Of a stretch of 48,963 nucleotides of DNA, positions 24,812 through 32,462 are shown in pieces. The position numbers and the translations under genes were made by a program. Positions within the stretch are counted from its first letter, which is position 1. Each line of letters starts with the position of its first letter. The stretch comes from a virus. The stretch is from positions 1-48,963 of the IMG/VR virus record IMGVR_UViG_3300050821_004409, one strand, 5' to 3'. The notes under the pieces are model-generated. The model did not search any database. It was not told where the DNA came from and worked only from the letters and a program-made list of their open reading frames with translations.

Positions 24812-25030
24812 ATGCCGATAGTAGATAGTGAATCTATACGACAGTGTGTGAGGCTGGGATTGGCATCTGTTTTTATGGATAGATTTTATTGGCATAAAAT
24901 ATTTTATCGACATAAGATAATAACTAAAAATTGGAGATTCTATAAGAGATTAGGGTTGAAACAAAAGAAAAGAGCGATAAAGCCGCCTAATTTCAGAAGT
25001 TATTTAGAAAACATAAAAAGAGAGGTTTAA
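24812..25030 (+). CDS. Small basic protein, paralogue of the 67-residue protein
   Basis: The 72-residue product starts two bases after the preceding stop. Its centre, KIITKNWRFYKRLG, matches KIITKNRRLLRRLG of the protein at 23544. Both are basic and could contact nucleic acid. The duplication is separated by the tRNA region and three other genes. Confidence 0.45.
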   Translation: MPIVDSESIRQCVRLGLASVFMDRFYWHKIFYRHKIITKNWRFYKRLGLKQKKRAIKPPNFRSYLENIKREV

Positions 25031-25036
25031 GGGAAG

Positions 25037-25609
25037 ATGGGAGAGATTATACCAAAGCAAAGATATGCGGGTAATCCTAATTGGGTAAAGGGAATGGCTT
25101 GCGCTAATCCTGGCGGCAGACTGGCTGGCCTCAGTGTTATCCGTGATAAGGCTTTAACTATTAGCATAGAGGGATTAGCGATTCTTCGGAAGATTATATT
25201 AGATGAAGGAGAGGATACGCGTAATAGATTAGCAGCGTTGAATATGTGCTTAGATAGAGCTTGTGGAAAGCCCTTGCAACCTATGCAGATTGAAGAGAGC
25301 AACAAGCCAGTCAATGCTCAGAACCTAACCACTAGCGAGTTAAGCTTATTGGTTAATGGTAAAGCGGAAGACTTTCTACGGTCATTATTTTTGAATGGTA
25401 GCTTGATGGGATATGTGCAGAAGTTTGCAGAGGAGAAGGGAGAAGAAAATGATTTGCGCGATGCTGGTAGTAGTGCTGATGATAGTAGTAATAATGGGAG
25501 CAATCATTGTGGGGAGCACTCAGGCAACGGAATGGTTAGAGAGAAGCATAAAACGGATTCAAGGGGGACAGCTGGTAAAGAGAGGAAGAAAATAAATGGT
25601 AAGAAATGA
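25037..25609 (+). CDS. DUF5681-like protein, candidate small terminase
   Basis: The 190-residue product opens with the N-P-x-W-x-K-G-x-x-x-x-N-P-G-G-R signature (NPNWVKGMACANPGGR, residues 13-28) characteristic of DUF5681-type phage proteins. A helical part with RNRLAALNMCLDRACGKPLQPMQ follows, which resembles the LDRAxGKP motif of small-terminase-like proteins. The C-terminus is a disordered Gly/Asn/Ser tail. No other small terminase candidate is apparent. Its location 10 kb upstream of the large subunit is unusual, so the role remains inferred. Confidence 0.5.
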   Translation: MGEIIPKQRYAGNPNWVKGMACANPGGRLAGLSVIRDKALTISIEGLAILRKIILDEGEDTRNRLAALNMCLDRACGKPLQPMQIEESNKPVNAQNLTTSELSLLVNGKAEDFLRSLFLNGSLMGYVQKFAEEKGEENDLRDAGSSADDSSNNGSNHCGEHSGNGMVREKHKTDSRGTAGKERKKINGKK

Positions 25610-26057
25610 ACTTTCCCCTATTGAAAATTATATTTTTAATAATCTTAAACTAGAAATAGGAGAATTTGTGTATGAGAACAAAAAGTTGTTTGGGTTATCT
25701 AATGTAAAATTTTTTGAGGAGATGAACGGATTTAACATAAAGAGATTGCTTGATGTTAAGGAAGGAAGACTTAACATGACATTGAAAACTTTAGTGAGGT
25801 TGGGTAATATATTTAATAGGAGACCACATATTGTCTGGGTAACAATAGAAGATTCTATTAAGGAAAATATAGGAGAGAAAATGAGGAATGATAAAGATTA
25901 TGATAAGATTTATAGGGTAAAGAGACCGCCTAGCGCGTGGATTTATAATCCCATTGAGCTCATCCCTGCTCCTGGGCCAGGTTTGTCTGTGCAGGTAATT
26001 GGAAATGATACTCGTACGGGTGAACTTATGTATGTAATTGTAAGGAGTGAAAAATAA
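25596..26057 (+). CDS. Putative Xre-like DNA-binding protein
   Basis: The gene overlaps the preceding one by 14 bp. Residues 38-78 of the 153-residue product (VKFFEEMNGFNIKRLLDVKEGRLNMTLKTLVRLGNIF) are laid out like a degenerate Cro/C1-type helix-turn-helix. The C-terminal 40 residues (WIYNPIELIPAPGPGLSVQVIG) form a beta-rich segment. It may be a regulator. The helix-turn-helix match is weak. Confidence 0.45.
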   Translation: MVRNELSPIENYIFNNLKLEIGEFVYENKKLFGLSNVKFFEEMNGFNIKRLLDVKEGRLNMTLKTLVRLGNIFNRRPHIVWVTIEDSIKENIGEKMRNDKDYDKIYRVKRPPSAWIYNPIELIPAPGPGLSVQVIGNDTRTGELMYVIVRSEK

Positions 26058-26058
26058 A

Positions 26059-26202
26059 ATGTCCATAACAACGATAATATTATTGATACTAGCCTTCCCA
26101 TTCCTACTGCTGGGAGTAATCTCGATATGGGCACTAATGATGTGGGTAATAGCAATGATTGGAATGGGGATACAGAAAGTGCTGGAAGAGTTGAGGAAGT
26201 AG
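26059..26202 (+). CDS. 47-residue membrane peptide A
   Basis: The product is a hydrophobic span of about 30 residues (TIILLILAFPFLLLGVIS through WVIAMIG) with a charged C-terminus KVLEELRK. It is preceded by aaggag. The next gene encodes a similar peptide with the same LILA-type start and P in the membrane segment. These are tandem paralogues of unknown role. Confidence 0.5.
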   Translation: MSITTIILLILAFPFLLLGVISIWALMMWVIAMIGMGIQKVLEELRK

Positions 26203-26215
26203 AGAGGGAAAAATA

Positions 26216-26386
26216 ATGGGTACGATTGATGTGATAGTACTGATTATATTATCGATACTGGCCCTTCCCTTAATTGTATTATCCTTGTTGGGAATTATAG
26301 TGTGGGTAACAGCATTTTTTTGTTTTTGGAGCACGATGATTTTGGGATTTATTAAAAAGATAGCAGAGATATTTGGGAAGAGTTAA
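26216..26386 (+). CDS. 56-residue membrane peptide B
   Basis: The product has one or two hydrophobic spans (VIVLIILSILALPLIVL and GIIVWVTAFFCFW) and a basic C-terminus (FIKKIAEIFGKS). It follows peptide A by 13 bases with gagaggg as the ribosome binding site. It resembles peptide A over the first half. Membrane peptides in pairs can act as holin-antiholin sets, but these are 5 kb from the endolysin. Confidence 0.5.
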   Translation: MGTIDVIVLIILSILALPLIVLSLLGIIVWVTAFFCFWSTMILGFIKKIAEIFGKS

Positions 26387-26388
26387 CC

Positions 26389-26853
26389 GTGCGAAAAGAA
26401 TCCCCGCAAGAATTTCTGGAACGCATTAAGAATATTCCTTATTATAATTATAGTAGGGATAATGAAAAGTGGCGTACCCATTCTTTTGAGACATGGCGCA
26501 TTGCCAGTAAGTTTAACTCCGCAATTGAAAGAGGATGGGAGAGATATTTGCAGACGGCAAATAGAGAGGAGAAAATAATGGATGAAAAATCACGCGCACG
26601 AAAGGAGAGGATTCAGGAAAGAAACATACGTATGAATATGTGTATTTATCCTAATAGGGAAGGGTTAGAAGAAATGTTAGTGGATAACCTGACGGAAAAT
26701 ATAGATAATATTAAGATTAAATATATTGGGAATACGCGTTCTGACGGGTCTACTAGTTTTTGGCATGAAGTTCTTGGAATCCCTTCAGGGACTTTATATT
26801 TAGTGATAGGTAGTCCTCCTAAAGAATTGGAAACATCCTTATGTTTAGAATGA
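26389..26853 (+). CDS. Hypothetical protein
   Basis: The gene starts with GTG 26389, three bases after the preceding stop, with gggaagag upstream. The 154-residue product has a Glu/Arg-rich N-terminal half (SPQEFLERIKNIPYYNYSRDNEKWRTHSFETWRIASKF) and a C-terminal beta-rich half (SFWHEVLGIPSGTLYLVIGSP). No domain is recognised. Confidence 0.5.
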   Translation: MRKESPQEFLERIKNIPYYNYSRDNEKWRTHSFETWRIASKFNSAIERGWERYLQTANREEKIMDEKSRARKERIQERNIRMNMCIYPNREGLEEMLVDNLTENIDNIKIKYIGNTRSDGSTSFWHEVLGIPSGTLYLVIGSPPKELETSLCLE

Positions 26854-27044
26854 AAATAATGAAAAAAGGAGGTTACTGGGAAGCTCTAGCAAGAAAGAGA
26901 ATCAATGAAGCGCAGGAATCTGTTAAAAAAATTGAAGACAGAAATCGGAGGAGAAAAGAAGAATATGGATATATTGATAAAATAATATCTTCTATGGAAG
27001 AGCATTATAAAGAAATTTTACGGGCCGAAGGGGGTATTAAATGA
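26850..27044 (+). CDS. Small charged helical protein
   Basis: ATG 26850 overlaps the preceding stop as ATGA; the alternative ATG at 26859 is also in frame. The product of about 64 residues is a single charged helix (ARKRINEAQESVKKIEDRNRRRKEEYG). It overlaps the following gene by four bases. No family is recognised. Confidence 0.5.
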   Translation: MKIMKKGGYWEALARKRINEAQESVKKIEDRNRRRKEEYGYIDKIISSMEEHYKEILRAEGGIK

Positions 27045-27277
27045 ATGGTTTATCCGATGAAGAAATATGTGAAGTAAACGAAGCAAATGTAATACTAGAG
27101 GCTTTACACCGCAAAAGAGAGGCCGCAGGAATCGCCGGACGAGACGCGTTGGCCGCAAGATTAGGGAAGATGACTCGAGAAGAATTAAAGAAATGGGCAT
27201 TAAGGAATGACAATAATGGAGACGAAGAAATATGTGAACATGGCAACGAACCAGCTCTGGAAGAGTTTGATGAATAA
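27041..27277 (+). CDS. Small acidic helical protein
   Basis: The gene overlaps both neighbours, the upstream one as ATGA. The 78-residue product is helical with an ALHRKREAAGIAGRDALAARLGKM centre and an acidic end containing two Cys residues. It has the look of a small three-helix protein. Nothing identifies a function. Confidence 0.5.
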   Translation: MNGLSDEEICEVNEANVILEALHRKREAAGIAGRDALAARLGKMTREELKKWALRNDNNGDEEICEHGNEPALEEFDE

Positions 27278-27578
27278 GGAACTACTATATTTCATATATG
27301 GGACAGCAGAGGGAAGGGGAGCATATTTTATAGAATACTGTTATGGAAAAGCTAGTGGGACTGGCGCAAAGTATGAAGACATATTTCCTACACTCGGAGG
27401 CGTTTATCATACCGGAGGGTGGGGAGGCGGGATACAATCTGAGGATGGCGATGGAAATTTCCAGATTCCCTGGCACAATCAATGGAATATGCAATCAGAT
27501 AATCCAGAGAAGAATAAAACCATAGTAAAATCTTTATTACCCGAAGATTATGATAAGAAGGCTATATATGGCACCTAA
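27270..27578 (+). CDS. Hypothetical protein
   Basis: The start is placed at ATG 27270, which overlaps the preceding stop and has ggaag six bases upstream; earlier in-frame ATGs lack a site. The 102-residue product is rich in Gly, Tyr and Asp (GRGAYFIEYCYGKASG, GGVYHTGGWGGGIQ) and beta-like. No family is recognised. Confidence 0.5.
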   Translation: MNKELLYFIYGTAEGRGAYFIEYCYGKASGTGAKYEDIFPTLGGVYHTGGWGGGIQSEDGDGNFQIPWHNQWNMQSDNPEKNKTIVKSLLPEDYDKKAIYGT

Positions 27579-27590
27579 GAAATCACCGCA

Positions 27591-28064
27591 ATGGAGATGA
27601 ATGACGGAAGCTGGATACCATTCACTGGTACATCTCGAGAGTTAATGGAGTATGTCCAGCGAAAATATATTGAACTTGAGATTAGGAAGGAAAAAGAAAT
27701 GAGTCAACATGTATGCGATGCGAAAGAAAATGATACAGTAACAATACTGGGAAGACCGGGAGCTTATAAGCACCCCTACACGGGAAAATACGTTCTAGTT
27801 CGGTCGTACGCATCTGGCGTACACGTGGGTATTCTTAAAGAATATGACGCTTATGCGCGGCACGTCTTTCTGACAGAGACGCGTAGATTGTGGTGCTATG
27901 AGGGGGCTTTCACTATGTCGGCAGTTGCGATTAATGGATTTAGAGATGGAAAGATGAGTCTGGAGATACCTGAAATAATGGTGTGTCAAGTAGAAGAACT
28001 TATTCCTACGAGTCCCACCTCAGAGAAACAATTCAGGGAATGGTCACCCCATGAAGTTGGGTAG
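27591..28064 (+). CDS. DUF6948-like protein
   Basis: The 157-residue product contains from about residue 62 a pattern widespread in phages and named DUF6948: YVLVRSYASGVHVGIL, then a VFLTETRRLWCYEGAFTMSAVAINGF segment and a C-terminal EIMVCQVEELIPTS. Function is unknown. An internal ATG at 27699 with aagga upstream could give a 121-residue form close to the family's length, so the first 36 residues may be an added segment or not translated. It overlaps the next gene by 14 bp. Confidence 0.6.
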   Translation: MEMNDGSWIPFTGTSRELMEYVQRKYIELEIRKEKEMSQHVCDAKENDTVTILGRPGAYKHPYTGKYVLVRSYASGVHVGILKEYDAYARHVFLTETRRLWCYEGAFTMSAVAINGFRDGKMSLEIPEIMVCQVEELIPTSPTSEKQFREWSPHEVG

Positions 28065-28509
28065 ATTTTTTGAGAGAAAAGCCAATCGTAATATACATGG
28101 GGATTGGTGCAACCGTATCTTCAACAAAGAAGGTAATCCTGATATCGTTAGCTTTACAAATGGGGCTGCAATTGATTGTGGTACTTCTATCCATGGTAAC
28201 GTTAGTCAAGCGTATCGTTTCTCTGATGGATGTTTGTATGGTCGTGATTATTGTGCAGGAATGGCTTCTGGCGCCTGTTTAAGGGATGGATACGGATATG
28301 GGGGAGGAACAGCTGTGGGTTATGGAAATCCAGAAAGTTATGAGCAACTCTCTCAATTATACATATATGAGTCTACAGTAAATACAGGAAAAGCAAAGAT
28401 TAAATATTTAAAAGAAGTGGAAGAATATGAGGAATGGACGCGCCTATGGAAAGAAGGAAAAGGGAAAGCTCCCTGGATTGCGCAGTATGAAAATCGGACT
28501 AAAACATAA
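28051..28509 (+). CDS. Hypothetical Gly/Tyr-containing protein
   Basis: The 152-residue product overlaps the DUF6948-like gene. The central part has cysteines and Gly/Tyr runs (GCLYGRDYCAGMASGACLRDGYGYGGGTAVGYG), reminiscent of the Gly-X protein at 24408. The C-terminus is a charged helix with tryptophans. It is the last gene before a convergent repressor gene. Confidence 0.5.
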   Translation: MKLGRFFERKANRNIHGDWCNRIFNKEGNPDIVSFTNGAAIDCGTSIHGNVSQAYRFSDGCLYGRDYCAGMASGACLRDGYGYGGGTAVGYGNPESYEQLSQLYIYESTVNTGKAKIKYLKEVEEYEEWTRLWKEGKGKAPWIAQYENRTKT

Positions 28510-28549
28510 ATGATGAGATAATATCCAAAGATAAATAAGATGCTTAAAG

Positions 28550-28927
28550 TTAACTCAAAGAATTCTCAGGTGCAGGATTAAGTATCCCAGCCGTATGTTC
28601 AATGGCTCGTATAATAGCTTTTTCGTACCTAGCGTGCCTCATTTTCCCTTTCCCCAATCTGTCACGTAGACGTTCCCCTTTCTTCCAGTTCTCTCCTCTC
28701 TGAGGCCTGGGTCTCAACTCTAAAGACTTTACCTTTCCTTTCGTTAGTTTCTCTATACGATTAGCGACAAACTGTGAAACAGGTGTTTTGTTATATAGAA
28801 GATGAGAAATATAAGATGGAGAACACGGGATAGCTATCGCCAGGAAGGATGAACCTCCTAATAGCGCGCACGCCTCTTGTAATAATGGCTTATCTATTGG
28901 CTTGGTAGGCTGTTTACCTCTAGGCAT
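28550..28927 (-). CDS. Cro/YdaS-type repressor
   Basis: The 125-residue product contains residues 15-65 matching the YdaS/Cro-like helix-turn-helix family: LLQEACALLGGSSFLAIAIPCSPSYISHLLYN, then VSQFVANRIEKLTKGKVKSLELRP. A basic C-terminal part follows. It is the only leftward gene in the 22-34 kb rightward block and faces a plus-strand promoter at 28962-28990. It therefore probably represses the genes to its right. It is the strongest lysis-lysogeny type regulator in the genome. Confidence 0.7.
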   Translation of the reverse strand: MPRGKQPTKPIDKPLLQEACALLGGSSFLAIAIPCSPSYISHLLYNKTPVSQFVANRIEKLTKGKVKSLELRPRPQRGENWKKGERLRDRLGKGKMRHARYEKAIIRAIEHTAGILNPAPENSLS

Positions 28928-28961
28928 ATTAATTTCCGTTGTATTGATTAGTATATTGTAT

Positions 28962-28990
28962 TTGACTTTGTTAATTGTGTTAGGTAGAGT
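28962..28990 (+). promoter_or_regulatory. Promoter for the 29016 operon
   Basis: TTGACT (28962-28967), a 17-base spacer and TAGAGT (28985-28990) lie 26 bases before ATG 29016. The region between it and the divergent repressor gene (28927) is only 35 bp and is the likely operator. Confidence 0.55.
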
Positions 28991-29015
28991 ATATCGGAGT
29001 TAAAAGGGGAAGTAA

Positions 29016-29162
29016 ATGATTAACGTATTAACAGGAATGCTATTAGGGGCTTTTTTCTTGCTTCTTTGTGCGGTGGCTACCGTTTACGGAGAAAAAATAA
29101 GAGCAATAGAAAAAGAAATCCAGGAGATAAGAATAATTCTTGATGAGAAAAACGCTAAGTAA
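29016..29162 (+). CDS. 48-residue membrane-anchored coiled-coil peptide
   Basis: The product has a hydrophobic N-terminal span (MLLGAFFLLLCAVATVYG) and a charged helical tail (KIRAIEKEIQEIRIILDEK). The start has aggggaagta upstream. Its stop overlaps the next start (TAATG). The architecture is shared with the 55-residue gene at 29366. Confidence 0.5.
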   Translation: MINVLTGMLLGAFFLLLCAVATVYGEKIRAIEKEIQEIRIILDEKNAK

Positions 29163-29365
29163 TGGATATGGATATGGATATGGATATGGAAAATGCAACA
29201 ATTAATAATATAAAATATTATACCGTTAGGGAATTATTGGAAGAGCTGAATAAGAGGATCGCGTTATCTCCTCCATTACTTGATAAACACGTTATTTATA
29301 GAGAAATTCATAAATCTGCTATAGCATGTGATGTGGTTATTGATATGAGAGAAGAGAGGAAGTAA
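29162..29365 (+). CDS. Small protein with Met-Asp repeat
   Basis: The 67-residue product begins with four Met-Asp pairs encoded by tandem ATGGAT/GGATAT hexamers (29162-29189). A soluble helical domain follows (VRELLEELNKRIALSPPLLDKHVIYREIHKS). The repeat also supplies alternative in-frame start codons, so the N-terminus may vary. No family is recognised. Confidence 0.5.
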   Translation: MDMDMDMDMENATINNIKYYTVRELLEELNKRIALSPPLLDKHVIYREIHKSAIACDVVIDMREERK

Positions 29366-29533
29366 ATGAATATACTAGAAGCTATAATAATAGGAGTCAT
29401 CCTATTTGGATTAGTTACGGTACTTAAGCTGGAGAAAAAAGTAGAGAAACTTGAAAAGCAATATGAAATACTTAATAGGTTAATAGGAAATAAAGATGAT
29501 CAAGAAGAAAGAAGTGAAAAAGAAAATATTTGA
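29366..29533 (+). CDS. 55-residue membrane-anchored coiled-coil peptide
   Basis: ATG 29366 follows the preceding stop directly. The product has an N-terminal hydrophobic span (IIIGVILFGLVTVL) and a charged coil (EKKVEKLEKQYEILNRL), like the 48-residue product at 29016. The last 38 bases overlap the next gene. Confidence 0.5.
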   Translation: MNILEAIIIGVILFGLVTVLKLEKKVEKLEKQYEILNRLIGNKDDQEERSEKENI

Positions 29534-30209
29534 ACCTAAGGGGCCAAAAGTAAAATTGTCAAAAGTAGGGAAAGGGAAACCCTTGTATTCTATAAGCCAT
29601 CCTGTAGAAAAGGCTAAGGAAAATGTCAGCAAGTCTAGCAAAGCTACGATTAAGATAATAAAAGGTAAAAAGAAGGGAGATGCTGAAAGAACGCTGCGAA
29701 TTCAAGATTTTACAATGCGCGAGTATCTTAAATCCCCATCTTATGCTAAAGCGCTAAAAAAGTTTACAAATGAGATAATAGCTGGGCGCCCTTTCTCCAA
29801 TGAAAAGATTACCACTAAGAGAAGAATGAATGACAAGAAGTTCGCCCCTAAGAAGCGCTTTATTGACCAGGAAGGTATTATAGACGAAATACATCATGTA
29901 GCTAACGAAAAAGGCTATTTAATTCTCTATACCTTTAAGAACTGGGTGTTCTTCATTAAGAAGATAAAGGTATCGATTAATCGTGAGCTAAATCAGGAAG
30001 GGTTTCAGCCTTATCAGAATAAGGAAGATAAGGAGATATGGACTGGAAGCGTGATTAACTGTGGAGAAGATTTGAACTATGGATTCAAAACTGGTTCCTT
30101 CCCGGATTCAGATAAAATTAACTGGATAGCAAGATTGGAGGAAGCGGGGATTCCTTTCCATCATGTACAAACAGTGGAAGGAGTTGAAGCGGCGATGGAG
30201 AAGTATTAA
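29496..30209 (+). CDS. Hypothetical basic protein
   Basis: The 237-residue product has a Lys-rich, probably disordered N-terminal 60 residues, a helical middle (FTMREYLKSPSYAKALKKFTNEI), and a beta-rich C-terminal half containing KGYLILYTFKNWVFFIKK and aromatic residues. It is strongly basic and may bind nucleic acid. No family is recognised. Confidence 0.5.
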   Translation: MIKKKEVKKKIFEPKGPKVKLSKVGKGKPLYSISHPVEKAKENVSKSSKATIKIIKGKKKGDAERTLRIQDFTMREYLKSPSYAKALKKFTNEIIAGRPFSNEKITTKRRMNDKKFAPKKRFIDQEGIIDEIHHVANEKGYLILYTFKNWVFFIKKIKVSINRELNQEGFQPYQNKEDKEIWTGSVINCGEDLNYGFKTGSFPDSDKINWIARLEEAGIPFHHVQTVEGVEAAMEKY

Positions 30210-30211
30210 AT

Positions 30212-30478
30212 ATGCTAAAGATGCTAAAAAAATTAAGATGTAAGCATCTCTGGGAAAAGCATCATAAACCATTAGTAGTTAATATGCCTGTAAGTGGGAT
30301 AAATATCCCGGTAGGTTATCCTTTTTATAAATGTATAAAATGCCACAAAGGATGGATAGATAATAAAAAAATGAAAGATAAATATTTATTGGAATGTTTG
30401 GAAGCGGAGAAAAATAATGAGTGTCTGAAAGGATTGTTAGAGAAAGATGAGGACTTATATGATAATATTTTCCAGTAA
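30212..30478 (+). CDS. Small zinc-ribbon-like protein
   Basis: The 88-residue product has C10-x-H12 and CIKC (residues 40-43, followed by HKGW), a spacing suitable for one zinc. Between them lies a beta-like stretch (PLVVNMPVSGINIPVGYPFYK). The C-terminus is an acidic helix. The gene begins two bases after the preceding stop. Confidence 0.5.
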   Translation: MLKMLKKLRCKHLWEKHHKPLVVNMPVSGINIPVGYPFYKCIKCHKGWIDNKKMKDKYLLECLEAEKNNECLKGLLEKDEDLYDNIFQ

Positions 30479-30492
30479 TAGGAATGATAAGT

Positions 30493-30894
30493 ATGAGCAC
30501 TGATTATTACGGTATCTGTAGGAGTTGCAGGGCAACAACGGATGATAGCATGTTTAGCAATCATTGCGATTTTCAGATAGAATTTGCGGTATTCCTCATG
30601 CACCATACATTATGGTGTGGAACTAATAAGGTAACAATTATTGATGAACATGAATACTACGATTTGCCAACACGTCAAAATAAGAGGGAAAAAATAGAGA
30701 TAGATTATGGAGATGATTATTACGCTGAACATAGGCATCTTCTGGAAATTTATAAAGCACTTGGGGAAATGGGATACTTCAAGTATAAGAAATTATTTGA
30801 AGAAATTACAGCGTATTATAAAGAAAAATTTAATAAAAATGAATACGTTGAATGGTACGGAAAGTACGTTGGAGTAGAGGATACTATCAAATGA
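30493..30894 (+). CDS. Hypothetical CxxC protein
   Basis: ATG 30493 is chosen because agga lies nine bases upstream. The 133-residue product opens with CRSC and a DFQIEFAVFLMHHTLWC segment. A similar layout (CSEC, then NFELSAVKLYLFLKNHTHW) is found in the 33455 gene. This shared module suggests common ancestry. The C-terminal half is acidic and helical. It overlaps the next gene by four bases. Confidence 0.5.
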   Translation: MSTDYYGICRSCRATTDDSMFSNHCDFQIEFAVFLMHHTLWCGTNKVTIIDEHEYYDLPTRQNKREKIEIDYGDDYYAEHRHLLEIYKALGEMGYFKYKKLFEEITAYYKEKFNKNEYVEWYGKYVGVEDTIK

Positions 30895-31253
30895 ACATAA
30901 CTGACTGGTGGAAAGAAAATAAACATTCCATAAAGAATCATGACTTGGAAGAAGCTTTTCTTAACTATGGAGACCATGAAGTAATCCATCATACTATTAT
31001 GGACTGTTCTTCGAGTTTACAGGTTGTTCACTTGCTTCTTAAGCAGCCACCTAAGTTTCTTACGGAGACTCGTGATAATAAGTATCTCTATATGGCTTAT
31101 GGAGTAATGGGTGGAATAGGAATGTCAGAGCTGGCCACTCTGGAAGATGCGCGTTCTAGATATGATAGCTGCATTAGAGATATGCAGGATGCAATAAAAC
31201 AGATAGTAGAAGAGCAGGAAGCATTGTCTATTAGGAGCAGAGTTCTGCATTAA
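30891..31253 (+). CDS. Hypothetical protein, paralogous group member 1
   Basis: ATG 30891 overlaps the preceding stop (ATGA). The 120-residue product contains YGDHEVIHHTIMDC, then QVVHLLLKQP and a C-terminal Y-x-x-x-I-x-DMQDAIKQI helix. The same layout occurs in the proteins at 31556 and 31998 (FGDWTV / WGDWEV, then SIYFLLSKK / LIYFLLRKR). The similarity is low but positionally consistent. Function is unknown. Confidence 0.5.
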   Translation: MNITDWWKENKHSIKNHDLEEAFLNYGDHEVIHHTIMDCSSSLQVVHLLLKQPPKFLTETRDNKYLYMAYGVMGGIGMSELATLEDARSRYDSCIRDMQDAIKQIVEEQEALSIRSRVLH

Positions 31254-31261
31254 AATAAATG

Positions 31262-31289
31262 TTGACTCTTAAAAATAATATGGTATCAT
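31262..31289 (+). promoter_or_regulatory. Extended -10 promoter
   Basis: TTGACT (31262-31267), a 16-base spacer, TGG and TATCAT (31284-31289) precede the gene at 31327. The TATCATAAAG sequence matches the -10 region of the Sak4-operon promoter. Confidence 0.7.
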
Positions 31290-31326
31290 AAAGGTATTAT
31301 ATAGTAAGGGATTGGGAAAAAACATA

Positions 31327-31536
31327 ATGGACACTAAAGATAATTGCGAGCATAAATGTGAGAAATGTATTGCTGAAGAAGAAAGGGGTGGGTTAGAGAA
31401 GCCTTTACGCAAGGAGAAGGCCCGCAAAGAAGGCTTGCGGCATATTGAAAATTTAAAATCTCATGGGTTGCATGAGAGTGATAGTATAGAGAGGATAAAA
31501 TCTGTATTTAAGGCGGTTTATGAGGAAGAATTGTAA
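31327..31536 (+). CDS. Small Cys-containing charged protein
   Basis: The 69-residue product starts with a C-x3-C-x2-C cluster (CEHKCEKC, from residue 6), then a Lys/Glu-rich helix (KPLRKEKARKEGLRHIENLKSHGL). An in-frame TTG at 31312 close to aaggga is an alternative start. It is the first gene after the 31262 promoter. No family is recognised. Confidence 0.5.
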   Translation: MDTKDNCEHKCEKCIAEEERGGLEKPLRKEKARKEGLRHIENLKSHGLHESDSIERIKSVFKAVYEEEL

Positions 31537-31555
31537 AACAAAAGGAGAAATAAGG

Positions 31556-31996
31556 ATGTTAAGTAACGTAATAGATTTCACCACGGAGAGAAACAAAAGA
31601 GTTAGACCGAAAGAAGATGAAAGCTTTTATGCTAATTCTCTAAAAGCATTTTTTAAGTTGCCGCTAGGGAACGAGAATTACACGGGACACGATAGAGAGA
31701 CGTTATATAGTTTATTTGGGGACTGGACTGTGCATGATAAGGATGTATTTTATTCACAACTTGATGATAGTTCAGGATTGAGTAAGCAGTCCATTTATTT
31801 TTTATTAAGCAAAAAGAAGAAAAATGGATTCTGGTTTTGCTGTATATGTTCAGGAAATGATGGGAAATTTTCTTATTCTGATAGAGAAGCATCGGGCGAA
31901 AAAGCTCAAAATTTATATATTGAATATATTAAGGATTTAAATATAAGACATTTTAGGCATATATGGCTCTCTAGGCCGACTTTGATAGGAGATTAA
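31556..31996 (+). CDS. Hypothetical protein, paralogous group member 2
   Basis: ATG 31556 has aaggag eight bases upstream. The 146-residue product contains FGDWTV and QSIYFLLSKKKK followed by a beta-rich stretch (GFWFCCICSGNDGKFSYS) and AQNLYIEYIKDL. The next gene has the same order of motifs (WGDWEV, QLIYFLLRKR, DIFINIRTD, AKQVYDHSIKKA), so the two are tandem paralogues. Confidence 0.5.
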   Translation: MLSNVIDFTTERNKRVRPKEDESFYANSLKAFFKLPLGNENYTGHDRETLYSLFGDWTVHDKDVFYSQLDDSSGLSKQSIYFLLSKKKKNGFWFCCICSGNDGKFSYSDREASGEKAQNLYIEYIKDLNIRHFRHIWLSRPTLIGD

Positions 31997-31997
31997 T

Positions 31998-32462
31998 ATG
32001 GGAAAATTTACTGATACATTCTTAACTGATGAAAGACATCCTCCTTTGAAGAGAATGCTTATCCGGAATTCTGCGTCTATATATGGAGGCCATCCATTAG
32101 AACGTCTTATGGAGAAGTGGGGAGACTGGGAAGTAATGAATTTTTTTGGATTCAATATAGAGATGGGAGCACAACAAGGTCAGCTTATTTACTTTCTTTT
32201 AAGGAAGAGAAGTCTAATCATTACGCTTTCTAATAAAAGTGCTTCTTCTAACGGGGATATATTTATCAATATTAGAACGGATACAAATGGAATGATAAGT
32301 CAGTCTAGAGAGTTTACTGATTATAGTGTAGCAAAGCAGGTGTATGACCATAGTATTAAGAAGGCTGAAGAGGTGTCGTCTAAGACTACTCTTTATGATG
32401 TGTCAAAAAATAGCAATGATAAGAAAGTGTTAGATGTTCCTTCTGGAGATAATGCAGCATGA
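31998..32462 (+). CDS. Hypothetical protein, paralogous group member 3
   Basis: The 154-residue product follows its paralogue by one base with ggag in the coding end of that gene. It has the WGDWEV and IYFLLRKR motifs in the middle and a Ser/Lys-rich C-terminus. It overlaps the next gene by four bases (ATGA). No known domain is seen. Confidence 0.5.
   Translation: MGKFTDTFLTDERHPPLKRMLIRNSASIYGGHPLERLMEKWGDWEVMNFFGFNIEMGAQQGQLIYFLLRKRSLIITLSNKSASSNGDIFINIRTDTNGMISQSREFTDYSVAKQVYDHSIKKAEEVSSKTTLYDVSKNSNDKKVLDVPSGDNAA

Noticed and set aside
24408-29189. CRISPR-like repeats
   Set aside because: The repeats are contiguous hexamers without spacers; no array of regular repeats and spacers occurs anywhere in the window.
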